Of a stretch of DNA of 64,000 nt, positions 45,501 through 57,360 are shown piece after piece. The notes below the pieces were generated by a model that did no database searches, was not told the DNA's origin, and worked only from the letters and a program-made list of their open reading frames with translations. A program made the position numbers and the translations under genes. The stretch is taken from NCBI GenBank assembly GCA_006538405.1, contig BJKQ01000008.1, forward strand, positions 1,240,001-1,304,000, given 5' to 3'. Each line of letters opens with the position of its first letter. The first letter of the stretch is position 1. This DNA comes from Hansfordia pulvinata (taxonomy: Eukaryota; Ascomycota; Sordariomycetes; Xylariales).

Positions 45501-48142
45501 GAAGCTTGCCGACAACATCCAAGGTCGTGTCGACATGTCACAAGCGTTCGACAAGTGGAGTGAGATTGCAAACCCGAAAGCTCCCTTGGATCAGTTCAAG
45601 AAGGAGAAGACCATCAAAGTCCGCGTTTTGGGCACACACGATGCCAAGAACCACCGCTTTTTGCCCATCACACACCGCTCGACGCATTCCCTGATTGAAC
45701 TCTCCGCCAAGCCCAGTTCTCTGTCGGGTACATACAAGGCGCCAGCGGCCCTTGAGGACTTGAAGGTCGGATCTAGCCACATTGCATTCATTAACAAGAT
45801 CCAGCCCAGCTTTGTTTGGGTCAACATCACACCCAACGTTCGTGGCAGATTGAGTCTGATGGAGCTTTCGGATGATGTGTCTCAACTTGACAATGTCTCC
45901 GCCAACTTCCCAATCGGCTCGGCACTGCGTGTGCGAGTTCTCGGGGTCGATACCGCTGAAGGCCGCCTGGACTTGTCAGCCCGTTCAGCCGGCGCCTCCG
46001 CCAACCTGAAGTGGGAGGATGTCAAGCAGAACATGGTGGTCCCTGGCCGCATCACCAAGATTAACGAGCGACAGATCATGGTTCAGCTCAGCGATATTGT
46101 ATCGGGGCCGCTTCACCTGATCGATACTAGCGATGACTACGACGAGGCGAGCACTATGTCCCACAGCAGGAATGGCATCATCCGAGTCTCTGTTGTAAAC
46201 GTCGACAAGAGCAACAAGAAGATTCGCTTCTCCGCCCGCCCGTCGAGAGTCCTCAACTCATCTCTGCCTGTCAAGGACCGCGAGATCACCGGAATCTCCC
46301 AGCTCAGCACTGGTGACATCGTCCGTGGTTTTGTGAAGAATGTCGCCGACAAGGGTTTGTTTGTGAACCTTGGTGGAGACGTCACTGCGATGGTGAGGAT
46401 CTCGGATCTGTCAGACAAGTTTTTGAAAGACTGGAAGGACAGTTTCCAGATCGACCAGCTTGTCAAGGGGCGGATCATCTCGGTCGATCCCACAGTCGGC
46501 CACGTTCAGATGAGCCTCAAGCCGTCAGTTGTCGACAAGAAGTTCGTGCCACTCAAGACCTACACCGATCTTCAAAAGGGCCAGATCGTCACGGGAACTG
46601 TGCGCAAGGTCGAGGACTTTGGCGCCTTCATCCTGCTGGACGGATCCAACAATGTCAGCGGCCTCTGCCACCGAAGTGAAATGGCCGAGAAGCCCGTTGA
46701 GGATGTCCGGAAGCTGCTGAAGGAAGGCGACGCTGTCAAGGCGTTGATCCTCAGTGTCGATGCCCAGAAGAGGCGGGTCAGCTTTGGACTAAAGCCTTCC
46801 TACTTCGAAGACGAAGATAGCGATATGAGCGACGGAGACGACGATGCTGGTGCGGCTCTTGTTGACAGTGACGACAACGAGGATTCGGCCGAGGCCGATG
46901 ACAGCGACGACGATATGGAGGATGCGGGTGTCACCATCACTGGCACTGACAACGGTCCCGGATCTGATGACGACTCTGATATGCTGGATGATGATGACGA
47001 GGATGACGATGACGAGGAGGATGAGGAGATTGGTGGTCTCGATGCGGGCGGCTTTGACTGGTCAGCGGATGCTTTGGACAAGAACGACCAGGCGGACGCG
47101 GATGCCGGCCAGGAGGCGGGCGGTCAGGACAAGAAGAAGAAGCGCAGAAAGGCGCAGATCGAGGTCGACAAGAGCGGCGACCTGGACGCCTTCGGGCCGC
47201 GCACCGCCGTGGACTACGAGCAACTGCTGAACCGACAGCCCAACTCGTCCGAGCTCTGGATCCAGTACATGGCGCACCAGATGCAGGTGAGCGAGCTCGC
47301 CAAGGCCCGCGACGTCGTCGAGCGCGCGGTGCGCACCATCAACAGCTCCGAGGAGACAGAGAAGCTCAACGCCTGGGTCGCCTTCCTCAACCTCGAGGTC
47401 CGCTTCGGCAACGAGGAGACCGTGGACGATGTCTTCAAGCGCGCCTGCCAGGTCAACGACCCTCAGGAGGTTTACCAGCGTCTAGCTACCATCTACATCC
47501 ACGAGGAGAAGAACCAGGTAAGTCCCCGCCCCTCCTCTCACCACCACCCTCGCAATTAGATCCCACACATGCTAACCCGTCCCTCAACAGAAGGCGGACG
47601 ACCTCTTCCAGACCATGACCAAGAAGTTCGGCGCCAGCTCGCCGGGCGTGTGGCACAACTACGCGCACTGGCTGCACTCGGTACGAGGCGAGCCCGAGCG
47701 GGCACGCGCGCTGGTGGGCCGCGCGACGCAGGCGCTGCCGGGCCACGCGCGCCTGGCGCTGATGACGCGCTTCGCCGCGCTCGAGTACACGTCGGCGCAC
47801 CGCGACCCGGAGCGCGGGCGCACCGCCTTCGAGGGCCTGCTGGCCGCCTTCCCCAAGCGCATGGACCTCTGGGGCCAGCTGCTGGACCACGAGATGAAGA
47901 GCCACGACGGTGCCGCCGACCCGGCCGTCATCCGCGACATCTTCGACCGCGCCGTGCGCAGCCCGGGGGTCAAGGCCCGCGCCGCCAAGAAGTGGTTCAA
48001 GCGCTGGGCCGACTGGGAGTCGGCCCACGGCGACGCCAAGGGCCGCGAGCGCGTCAGCGCCCGCGCCGCCGAGTGGGTGCGCGCCCGCGAGGAGGCCAAG
48101 GCCCGCCAGGGCGGCGGGGACGAGGACGAGGACGAGGAGTAA
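42591..48142 (+). CDS. RRP5: rRNA biogenesis protein RRP5
   Basis: Three exons, 42591-43031, 43099-47517 and 47591-48142, give 1,803 residues, the normal size for this nucleolar protein. RRP5 is needed for 18S and 5.8S rRNA processing in both pre-40S and pre-60S assembly. The N-terminal 140 residues are a Lys/Ser-rich tail. A tandem series of S1 RNA-binding domains follows, with repeated blocks such as VGQYVRAYV, GEVVNGEVEKI, VTGTVRKVEDFGAFI and FVNLGG. A strongly acidic linker spans about residues 1384-1461 (long Asp/Glu runs). The C-terminal HAT/TPR-like helices start near 1505 (YEQLLNRQPNSSELWIQYMA). Both introns are GT..AG with CTGAC/CTCAAC branch sites. The 5' splice of exon 1 follows SLNYK and joins to RLVKGSLVLGQVVE. 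Confidence 0.96.
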
Positions 48143-49256
48143 GGGAAGGGCATATAGCGTCTTGGTTTTTCTATCCTTTTTTGTCTGTCTCCCTCCCCGC
48201 GAGGTGGTTTTTCCAAAAGCATGAGAACGTGGTGGCGCATCGATATGGCATGGTAGTGTATATAAGTTGAAAATAGGGAATTTTCGAGTCCTATATCGGT
48301 CCATCATCACCCCAAACGCCGACAAAATTCAAATTTGAGAAGTCAGATGTGTGCATGAAGCCCTCGGTGTAGTTCACGGGCTCTGTCTATATTGCCATAG
48401 CAAGGCCTGGCTTAATTCCTCAGGTTTCACGACAAGACCTTCCTGTGGAAGCGCATGATCAATCGCTTTCTCGCGAATAGCGCTGTAGTCAAGAGTCTCT
48501 CGATTGTCCTGGATCCTGATTGATTTTTCAACGCTCGTACTCGAAGTGATCTCTTCCACGGCCCGTCGTATTCAACTGTCGAGCATCTCACGAGCCCGCT
48601 TCCGGGTCGTGCTTCAAAAACACTCATGGCCCCGGAACCTTGAGAGTTGCTCATCCTCCCTTGCGCCCGCTCACTGCATTCAAACAGTGGCTCGGTTGCC
48701 GGAAGCTGAATGGCAATTCTGTAACTTGGGCTCCGCCTGGGACATACGAGTACCCTGCTGCTTCCGACTTGAAGCCCTGGGAAACCTTGCTCCCGGACCG
48801 CCCAAGGTCGACCCCAGCGAGGCAGTGAATTTGCCTGTTTACCAAAGCTCCTTGCTTCGGCAAAAGGCCCCGAGGCGAAAGCGCCGATACATTGCTAGCC
48901 TGGGCGTTTGCTTGCCAGCCTGTGCCATGCTCAAGACGCAAGCAGATATGTTCCCTGGCCGAGTCCGAAGCCCGTAGCTGGCCGACGCTCAATTCGCTCA
49001 ATCCTCGGTTCAAGTTCCTGGGTGGCGTACGCCGATGGACATGGGCGTCCTTGCACGCTTGCGATGGACCCTTGCACGCGGAACACGACCCCTTCACTTG
49101 CATTCTTGCAATCTCCCGCAACGGTCTCGTGCCATCACGCTGGTGCGGGTTCGACTGGTATCCATAGCACAAAGTACGTTTCGTTGGCGCGGCAGGGCAA
49201 GGCAAATTGACCCGATCTGGCACTCATTATCTGCCGCAGGTTTGCACCAGACATCC
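48143..49256. other. Intergenic, convergent, with a possible gene relic
   Basis: 3' flanks of RRP5 (+) and SNF8 (-). It includes the interrupted frame described separately at 48374-48613. Confidence 0.55.
48374..48613 (-). pseudogene. Possible coding relic of unknown family
   Basis: The minus-strand frame reads a protein-like, amphipathic helical sequence (AREMLDS, then a TGA at 48574-48572, then IRRAVEEITSS ... EGLVVKPEELSQALLWQYRQ). Its composition is more protein-like than the random frames nearby, but it is short and stops on both sides. It may be the remnant of a lost gene; no family was recognised. Confidence 0.25.
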
Positions 49257-50136
49257 TCAGCCGCCCATGGAAGCAGCGCTGAGTGCCGGGCCGTCGACAT
49301 CCATGACAATGAAGCTGGGACTCCAGTACTCCCATTCGGGCCCGTCGACCTGGCGGTCGACCCACAGCATGCCGCCGGCCAGCAGGTCCTCGATGGCGGT
49401 CTGGGAGCGGGGGCGAGGCCAGCGCAGGTTGACCATGAGCATGGAGACGGTGACGTAGCCGAGGACCTGGGAAGCCTCGAGCACGGCGCTCTGATCTGTG
49501 TTCAGCTCCTTGGGCACGGAGCGGATGTGGGGCTTGGAGCCGACGCGGATCACGCTGAAGCTGGAGCCGAGAGGCTTGAGGGTGCTGACTGCACGCAAGA
49601 TATCATCCCTGGGAAGCAAACCATTGTCAGCCGAGATCCGGCGGGCACAGAACGAAGACGTAAGGCGAGGTGACTCACTCGGTGATTTCCTGAGAGCCCT
49701 CGGCGCGGCCGCGCATGACCCGCTCGCTCAGCTCGCGGACGCTGATGAGGCCGCCGTTCTCGGCGCGGGTGGCGCCGCAGGTCTCGACGACGCGGACGGC
49801 CAGCTCAAAGTAGAAGTCGTTGACGCTGCGGCCGAGAAGCTGAGCCCAGATGCTGCTGGCGGCGGAGGCGGAGGATGACGAGGACGAGGACGAGGCCAGC
49901 GGGTCGACACCGATGGCGGCGCACATGCGGGCGAACTGGGCGCGGAAGGACGGGTCGGAGCGGATGTCCTTGGCATGAGTCTGCGCGAAGTTCTGCAGGA
50001 GCGAGCGGAAGACGGCAAGCTGGGTCTCGAGGGCCTGGGCGTTGGTGTTGCGCAGCGACGTGCCGTGTGAGGCGAACTGCGCCGACGTGAGGCGCGAGCG
50101 GTCGAACGCGGCCAGGCCAACGCCTTTGCGAGACAT
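49257..50136 (-). CDS. SNF8: ESCRT-II subunit SNF8/VPS22
   Basis: Two exons on the minus strand, 50136-49679 and 49608-49257, with a 70-nt GTGAGT..CAG intron; the product is 269 residues. It begins MSRKGVGLAAFDRSRLT, the conserved SNF8 start, followed by a helical hairpin (QALETQLAVFRSLLQNFAQTH). Two winged-helix domains follow: the first with DFYFELAVRVVETC and EITEDDILRAVSTLKPLG across the splice, the second with TVSMLMVNLRWPRPRSQTAIEDLL. A Ser-rich run at residues 82-95 interrupts the usual short loop. The protein works in endosomal sorting of ubiquitinated membrane cargo with Vps25 and Vps36. It is divergent from RPS16. Confidence 0.95.
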
Positions 50137-51023
50137 GGTTTTGCTTGGGGATTCGATCTACGTTGTCGACCTGCCTTCGTCGAGACTGGGGATTCGTTGC
50201 GTCGAGATAATGAGAGTAGAAAAGATGGCGAGCCCAGAGCAATAGCAGTGGAGGGGCAAGATGCGAACAACTTGTCACATGTTCCGAAACGTCATATACA
50301 CGCTCGACCCTCGTTGAAAACCCTCATATAACCAGAAGAAAAACAGAAACAACTAGGACGCTTTTCTATACGAAGTCAAAGAGGCCGGCTTGTCATGAAG
50401 CTGATCTGGCCATTAGACGGTAATGAGGCTGAAGCTGCTGAGGCGTGAGGCGTCTCCGGGCTCCGGACTCCAGGTGCAGGCTGACGTCGGCGGTCGGGGC
50501 CCTCCATGGAGACCGGCCGGGATTCGCGGACAGCGGCAGCGGGGCGAGAGGAGCTGACCAAGTTGGCCTAGCGTGGATCACTCAGATGGGTGGGTCTTGA
50601 GTCCGGCTGTTCTCCGGGTAAAAAAGACCTCCTGGCTCCTGCTACCTAATCTGGATTAGCACCTGGTAGGCCACAAAAACGCTTTTTCGCAAACAACCCT
50701 CTCGGCAAAAGTCGAAAATTGATTTGGCGGGTGGATTGGAGGGACGTACCGCCACAGCACAGGCAAATAGTAAGAGCACAGCAAAGCACTAGTCAGCACT
50801 ACCGCCCGCAAACACCGGTACTTCCATCTTCCACCCCGTCCCCGCAGCCACCAAAGTACCTAGCCCTACCTGTGCACTTCGATTGCTCCCAGCGCTGCCG
50901 TCCCCGGAAAAAAGGTCTGGCTAGTCGTCGCGAATATCTTTACCCTCCACTCCACACCACCAACCGTCCGTCACCCATCGACACGACACGACACGTCCCG
51001 ACACGACACCACACCCAGCAATC
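50137..51023. promoter_or_regulatory. Divergent promoter region, SNF8 / RPS16
   Basis: 887 nt between start codons that point apart. The RPS16 side has a C/A-rich leader with repeated ACGACAC words (50980-51020), common upstream of fungal ribosomal protein genes. No gene was seen. Confidence 0.5.
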
Positions 51024-51632
51024 ATGTCGTCCACCACCCAGAGCGTCCAGTGCTTCGGCAAGAAGAAGACGGCCACCGCCGTCGCCCACTGCAAGGCCGG
51101 CTCCGGTCTGATCAAGGTCAACGGAAAGCCCCTCTCTCTCGTCCAGCCTGAGATCCTGCGCTTCAAGGTACGATCCAGCCACACAACCACCCGCGCCAGC
51201 AGCACAGCGCAGCACAGAACAGCACAGCACTGCACACCGCGCGCCGCCCGTCTTGCTGCTGCTGCTGCTGCTGCTGCTGCAACGCAGCAACCGATAATGC
51301 GTGCCAAGCTCACCCATCACTAACACACGTCCCTCCCGCAGGTTTACGAGCCCCTCCTGATCATCGGCCTCGACAAGTTCGCCCAGGTCGACATCCGCGT
51401 CCGCGTCTCCGGTGGTGGTCACACCTCGCAAGTCTACGCCGTCCGCCAGGCCATCGCCAAGTCCCTGATCGCCTACTACCAGAAGTACGTCGACGAGCAC
51501 AGCAAGAACATGCTCAAGCAGGCCCTCACCCAGTTCGACCGCACCCTCCTCGTCGCCGACAACAGACGCTGCGAGCCCAAGAAGTTCGGCGGTCCGGGTG
51601 CCCGCTCCAGATTCCAGAAGTCTTACCGTTAA
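51024..51632 (+). CDS. RPS16: 40S ribosomal protein S16 (uS9)
   Basis: Two exons, 51024-51167 and 51342-51632, joined over a 174-nt intron with a CACTAAC branch site; the product is 144 residues, the usual length. Diagnostic segments are [38 protein letters not shown] and the C-terminal [11 protein letters not shown], whose last residues reach the decoding centre in the small subunit. The intron is longer than most others in this window and contains nine TGC triplets. It shows no C/D-box signature that would mark a hosted snoRNA. Confidence 0.97.
51254..51280. repeat. (TGC)9 microsatellite in the RPS16 intron
   Basis: Nine perfect TGC triplets lie in the middle of the intron, away from the donor and branch site. 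Likely polymorphic between strains. Confidence 0.9.
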
Positions 51633-54600
51633 AAACGCCCCGCATCCCGTGTGCGTGCCGCGGTATGGGTTCTGGTCTGGTCGTCAAGGGGAAGGGGGTC
51701 GGGGAGGAGGAAAGAAGACGTTGCTTGGGCGCCGTGGCGTGGACAGGGAAAAGGGAAAACAACAAAGAAAGCGACCGCTTGCCGCCCGCGCGCGCAGCGG
51801 TCCTCCACCCCGGGAGTCTACTTCCTTATTTCGGCTGGTTGGTTGGGTTATTTTTTCAAACGCCACGCCCGTCCAGTCGTCTTGGGCGCGCGCTCGGTTG
51901 GCAAGGCAAATCGGCGGTGTCCTCAGGAGTCAAAATGATGAAGGGAGTTCCTCTTTTATGAGTGAGGGTTGCCTGCTGCCACAGGTGTCCTCCATTCAAC
52001 AGCAATCAATTGCATTTACATCGGCAGACCGTACTGCCCGGCTGTAAAGGGATAGGCGAATGAAACGACAAATCTGAACATCTTCATGGCTCTCCTGATG
52101 TGATTGCTGCCTTCTTCATTGACCACTGGCTCATCAGATGACTTGTATCGTACTTGACAGATGTGGTTCGCGACCTCGCTACAACTCAATCGGCGCCCAT
52201 TGCCGTATCAATCGGGCCTGACTTGAACTTCTCCAGCATGGAAGCGGCGCGGACCATATTACGTTTAGTGATGGCTTCTTAGGCCAGTTAGCTCTCGACG
52301 AGCTCCCTGATCTATCAACTCCGTGACAGTTGAGCTGCTGCATAATATGTTGCATAAGGAGGTTTTCCATTTCCCGCCACCATTCAGACTGCACCATCCG
52401 GTATAGAGTATCGTCTACCACACATCTTCATCCCAATTACCAAGGGAAAGAGCCTCGAGCCATGCACCATGAGACCAAACAGCTGGTGTGAGCCCGCCCT
52501 CAGGCCTCCTCCGTTCCCTCTGCCTGCGCACAAAATCTACCGACGGGCGATTCTCCGGTAGTTTTTGTCGAGCATGTGTTTGTTAGCACCCCCAACATTA
52601 TCGTCTTTGCTCCAACGAATATGGTCAATTCCACGCTACATGTCAACGCCCCTCCCCCTCTCTATGCACGCTTAGTATTGGACAGCCAAGGTCACAAGAG
52701 TAGGCATCCACAGAGCACGCAGGATACGGGCTGCCGAGTCTGCCTCGGAAGGCTTCTCGAAAAAGAGCCGCTTCAAAGGCTCTCCTGGGCGTTTGGCCGC
52801 AGCATTGGGGCAAACGCCTGCTACATCTAGGCGGCCCCAGTACGCATGCCTGACTCAACTACCGGCGTAAGCAACCTCGTAGCTAAGTAAAGCCCTGGTT
52901 TCCTGCCATTTCGTGGGGAAATCCGAGGTGGACATGGCCGCGGGCTGGCACTCTACATGGACGGCAGCCAGGAACGCAGGCCTGTCATCCTTACCGCACA
53001 GTCAGAGAACGCACCCGGCTGGAAACTGAAGAGTAGTAGTAGTGGTGGTAGCGGCGGCAGCAACTATGTTGAACTTTGACATGGCTCGTCTTCTCAATGG
53101 CCACGCCGAGAGTCGCTTCTGTTGGCGCTGGCAGCCCCGTTCAGGAATTCCCTTGAGCCATCGACCGCGCGGTGTATGTTGGAGCCTGAAAGGGCGGTCC
53201 TGTCCTCCCGATCCGTTCACGGCTGCGTGCAGCCCCTGAGTTCCTGGAGCCGCGCGGCGCACATGCGGCCGCAAGCAAGGCTTCACTGCCCACATTCTCG
53301 TTTTCAGCCCATGCACCGTGCTGCCGTGCTCACCCAGTGTAGCCAAGCTGACAGGCACGTGGAACCAACAGCCATCAACGGAGTTAGCAGCAAGGCGAAA
53401 GGCTGACTCGGAGGGGCGATTTCGTCACCAAGACCAAGCCAGGGGCTCCGATGGGGTGCACCTTGTCTCACACGACCGCCATGACAAAAGCGGGTACGAG
53501 TTGCCTGTTACAGCCACTCTCTTCTCCGCATAGGGACGGGCGGTGACGGTGCAGGGCGCCTGCTGCCTTCCGGGGTAGCGAAAGGGCTTCATAAGGACAT
53601 GCTGGGCGGCGGTGGCGGCGCAAGACAAGGCAGGGCCAGGCATCACTGACGTGGCATATACAAGGGAGTTTCGAGGCAGGGAGTGGGAGAAAGATGCCCC
53701 CTTGTATCTCATCAAGACGCACGTAAGACGGGGAAAGGCGGCGCTTCGAATGCGCCGCGTCTCATCACTACGTCGGCGGTGGCTCAAGTCTCCCGGAGCC
53801 ATGCCTGGGCTGGTCACCGAGTCACAGATGTCTCCCTCTCTTGCTGTCTTGTTGTCGAGGGGAGATACGAGGGCCTGCTTCTGCCACTGGGCGGCACCCC
53901 AATGCGCAGGAAGAGTGTGGAGGAGGGGGGACAGTAAACGAATTGGAGGCGAGGCGGGAAATGCGGCCCCGCGCGATGCTGGTGTAGGTCCTGAAGCTTG
54001 ATCAAACCGCTCGGTGTCCAGACTGGCGGTTTGCGAGGCTTCCATCCTGCTTCCATGCATCCACGATCAGACTTGGGGGTGAATGCAGCCCCCTTTACTT
54101 TTGCTGACGCTATGCACCCAGCTGGGTCGGAAAGGGGGGTGGGGTCCGCGGCAAGTTAGCCTTCACGGTGTGATATGGGCGGTGTAGGTGCTGTGGGTGG
54201 AGGACCGCGATCGAGCCCTGGGCTCCCATGAGATGCAAGGTGCCGGATCTGTGTCTTTAGTCTCGCCAGTGTTCCCTCTTCTCGGCGGGCGACGGGGCCG
54301 CATGAGAAAGAAACACTGTAAGCTGCTGCGGTTCCTTCACCCGCAAGCGTCCTCGGGTTTGTACGTTCAGGGCGCGAGTTAGGATATGTTTCTGTGGTCT
54401 GTCAGTGACAAAGGGATGCCCGGGGGCACAATAACAACATCAAGTCACCTGGCTGACTGAACGAAGCGTCGAGACCCCCGCGAAAAGGGGGAATCGGTGG
54501 GGTGGCAATATTATGAGTGATTGTTGCAGCCATGCGGGCAGGGCAGAAACGACGAGAGGGACGTGTGCGAGCAGGTTCCGACACGGCACAGCCGGGACCC

Positions 54601-54768
54601 CCCAACTGGGCTTTGCGAGGCTCTGCGTCGAAGAAAATTTTGCTCCTCACGCGGCCGGGCTGGCGGCCTTGTGGAGTAACACGGCACAGAGTAGTCACGA
54701 AAGACAGCAAGCCGCGCCGTTCGAACGGCCAAGAGTCCATTGGCGAATGACCAACAGGTGCTTCCCCT

Positions 54769-54786
54769 CCCCCCCCCCCCCCCCCC
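54769..54786. repeat. 18-base C homopolymer
   Basis: Eighteen consecutive C bases, preceded by CCCCT. Its length is likely unreliable in any short-read assembly. Confidence 0.85.
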
Positions 54787-56856
54787 TGCAAGCCTCGCGT
54801 GTCCGTCCTCGGCCTCGCCGAAGGCTTGACAGCTGCTTCTGCTACTGCACGTCGTGGTGTGAACGTTTGGATGGAAGGGGGTGGCGAGTAGCTGTCGATA
54901 ATCGCTTGTTTGGGAGGTTGGGCGATGTGGGGTAGCACTTCCTTGCTGTGAAGCCTGCCATTGCAACACTGCATGTGTAGTTGATTCCCTAAGCCTGGTG
55001 GAATCGGAGTGTATGTCCCATGTAGGAGGTCGGGAGTCGGCGAGCTGAAAGCCGACTTGTACGAGTACACAGGGCCACGGCCAGGAAACGTTGGTTCACA
55101 ACTCCCAGCGGATCTTTTGTTGGGCTGCATGTAGAATCCTCGGGCTAGCGACTGCCAGCACTCGCACGACGTAGGCCCAGAGCCGCTCCACCGAATACTC
55201 GTCAGCTGGACAAGGAGGGCTGTCAGTCGTCATGCCTGCTCGAGGGACCTTCGATGTTTGACCGAGTGATGCCCATGATGCTTGACGGATGATGCTTGAT
55301 AAGAGGAGAGAAGTTGGGTTGCTTGTCGTTGACTTGGCCCCTGGAATGGTCTGATATCCCTCCAATACCCTTGGCGATAAGCAGAGATTGGGTGTTCGAC
55401 TGACGCGTTTGGGGGGTCACAGATTTGGAGGGGCGGCGGCTGCGACGGTGGCAGAGTCATCGTGCCCAACAAGCAGGAATTCTGTTGTCAAAGGCCCTAA
55501 GGAAGATGGTGTGGCTGTGGCTCTGCGACGTCCTGGCTATACTTGCCAAGCGCAAGGGGTATATCTGTCTGAGCCAAGTGGAAGACAACAGCCTGACGAC
55601 GAAGGCTAGAGATGATGAGCATGGTGTGTCGCAGACGCGCTTTTCCCGACGACACAGGGCCACCGCTGGTCGGCAGAGTCACCTTGACAGAGTAAAAGTC
55701 ACACACTGGTTAACATAGCTCCTTGTGTGCAGTTGCAGCCAGCTGGTGACGAACCAAACTGGGTGTCTCGTCGGGATGCTCCCCACCATCTTGGAATCTC
55801 GGTCTTTCTGAGACTGGATCTTGGAAAATCGTACGACCAACTGGGCTTGGCTGGCCACCCTTCCTTCTGAGAGACCTGTTGGCTGTTCCGTGGTTGCATT
55901 GGTCTTTTGTTTCGGGTCTACCCGCCTGGCTCTCCGTCGTCGATGATCGAGAGTCGCCTCCCCCAGCTATTCTGAGACCTATCCCCGCGCCGTGCTGGCC
56001 CTGGCTGATGCCCCGAACTCCGAGGAGCCCAACCCTGCATCGACCCGAGCAAGCTGGCGGCTGTGGTACTTGGCCTTTCGTGGAGCTCAATACGAGCCAG
56101 AGCGTCAAAGCGGTAGGCTGGTGATCAGCCATGCGGCTGTGAGAGCAGCGGGCGGGACAGGGACAGGGGCGTTCCGATGCCAGACTAACGAGGAGGCACT
56201 TACTTGGGTGCCTCTGGGCTGTGAGTGTTCGTAGATGATCCACCATCAAAGCATCATCCTAGTTCGAGGAAACCCTTACTCGTACTGGGTCGTCGACGCT
56301 GGCACGCTACCAGTAAGCAGTTGTTGAACGTGGCTCCCTGTTGCCCAAGAGAGGCTGCTGCCGTAGTTGAATGGAGCCGAGTCCGCCGGCTAGGGTGGGC
56401 TTGTCTGCATCCTATTCGCGAATTGGCCAGCTGGGCTGCTCCGGGCATGCTGCCGGGCCCGGAATGGACAATGTCGGTTGAAGTGCTGGGTCGAATCAGA
56501 GGGTTTCCAGCCCCTTGGGACACTGGAAACGTGGGGAGAGTCGCCGGATAGTGACGGAAACGCGCCCCGAGTGATGCTATACACAAGCCGCGTCCGCATT
56601 AGGCACGGATAGTGTCGTCAATGGTGCTCCCGCGCGCTCAGTCCTCCCCGGCTGTCAGCGCTCGTCCCAAGTTATTGGGTCCGCCACGGTTTCATCCACG
56701 ATGCGGAGTCACGGAGCGGCCGTAGCTTCATCATGGGCGTGCGCTACGAGTGAGTTAGCTGCTGCCGGTCAGGACTGAATCTTGACCCGCCCAGAGCCCG
56801 TACGACTGCGCGCACGATACAACTCCGGTGGTCCCCTCCCCAGATCACACAGTATA

Positions 56857-56879
56857 AAAAAAAAAAGAAAAAAAAAAAA
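56857..56879. repeat. Interrupted A homopolymer
   Basis: Ten A, one G and twelve A after a CAGTAT word. It could be a poly-A relic of a retroposed sequence, but no target-site duplication or element body was recognised. Confidence 0.7.
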
Positions 56880-57312
56880 GACTTGCACGCCATACTGGCC
56901 CCAGCACCCGAAGCGATACCCATCAGAGTTAAGGCTCGATTTGCGCGGGCCGGCAGCCGGGGATCCGCGCGCGGAGTCCAATCAAGCGACGCTCCAAGCC
57001 ACCGCAGCAGGGGCTGTTGGGGTCCAACTGAACCCCTGTGGGAGGGGATACTCGCGTGAATACTCGCGTGAGGCTCCTGTCCCAACAACGAACAGTCTGC
57101 CACGCTCAGCAGAGATGTCTCCAGAAGACTCCCCTGGCAGGAGACTCCTCTATGCTATGAGCTGCGCGCGGAGAGAATGGAGTGAGTGCATGTGCAGAAA
57201 CACACGAGCAAGCCGGGTTAAAAGAGGCGTGTGGGTTGCAGCCGGGCTAAACTCAGCCGCCACAGTAGGGCGTGTTACGCACGTACTCGTACGAGACGAG
57301 CCGCAGCCGCCG

Positions 57313-57360
57313 CCGTGGACCGTGAACACCGTGGATCGTGGACACCGTGAATCGTGGACC
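57313..57360. repeat. 16-bp tandem repeat, three units
   Basis: Three imperfect copies of a 16-bp unit starting CCGTGGA/CCGTGAA, each built from CGTGGA/CGTGAA sub-words, at 57313, 57329 and 57345, with a partial fourth. A pair of ATACTCGCGTGA units lies about 250 nt upstream. Confidence 0.75.

Noticed and set aside
51168..51341. snoRNA hosted in the RPS16 intron
   Set aside because: No TGATGA box C, CTGA box D or clear H/ACA boxes were found; the extra length is mostly the TGC repeat and C/A-rich sequence.
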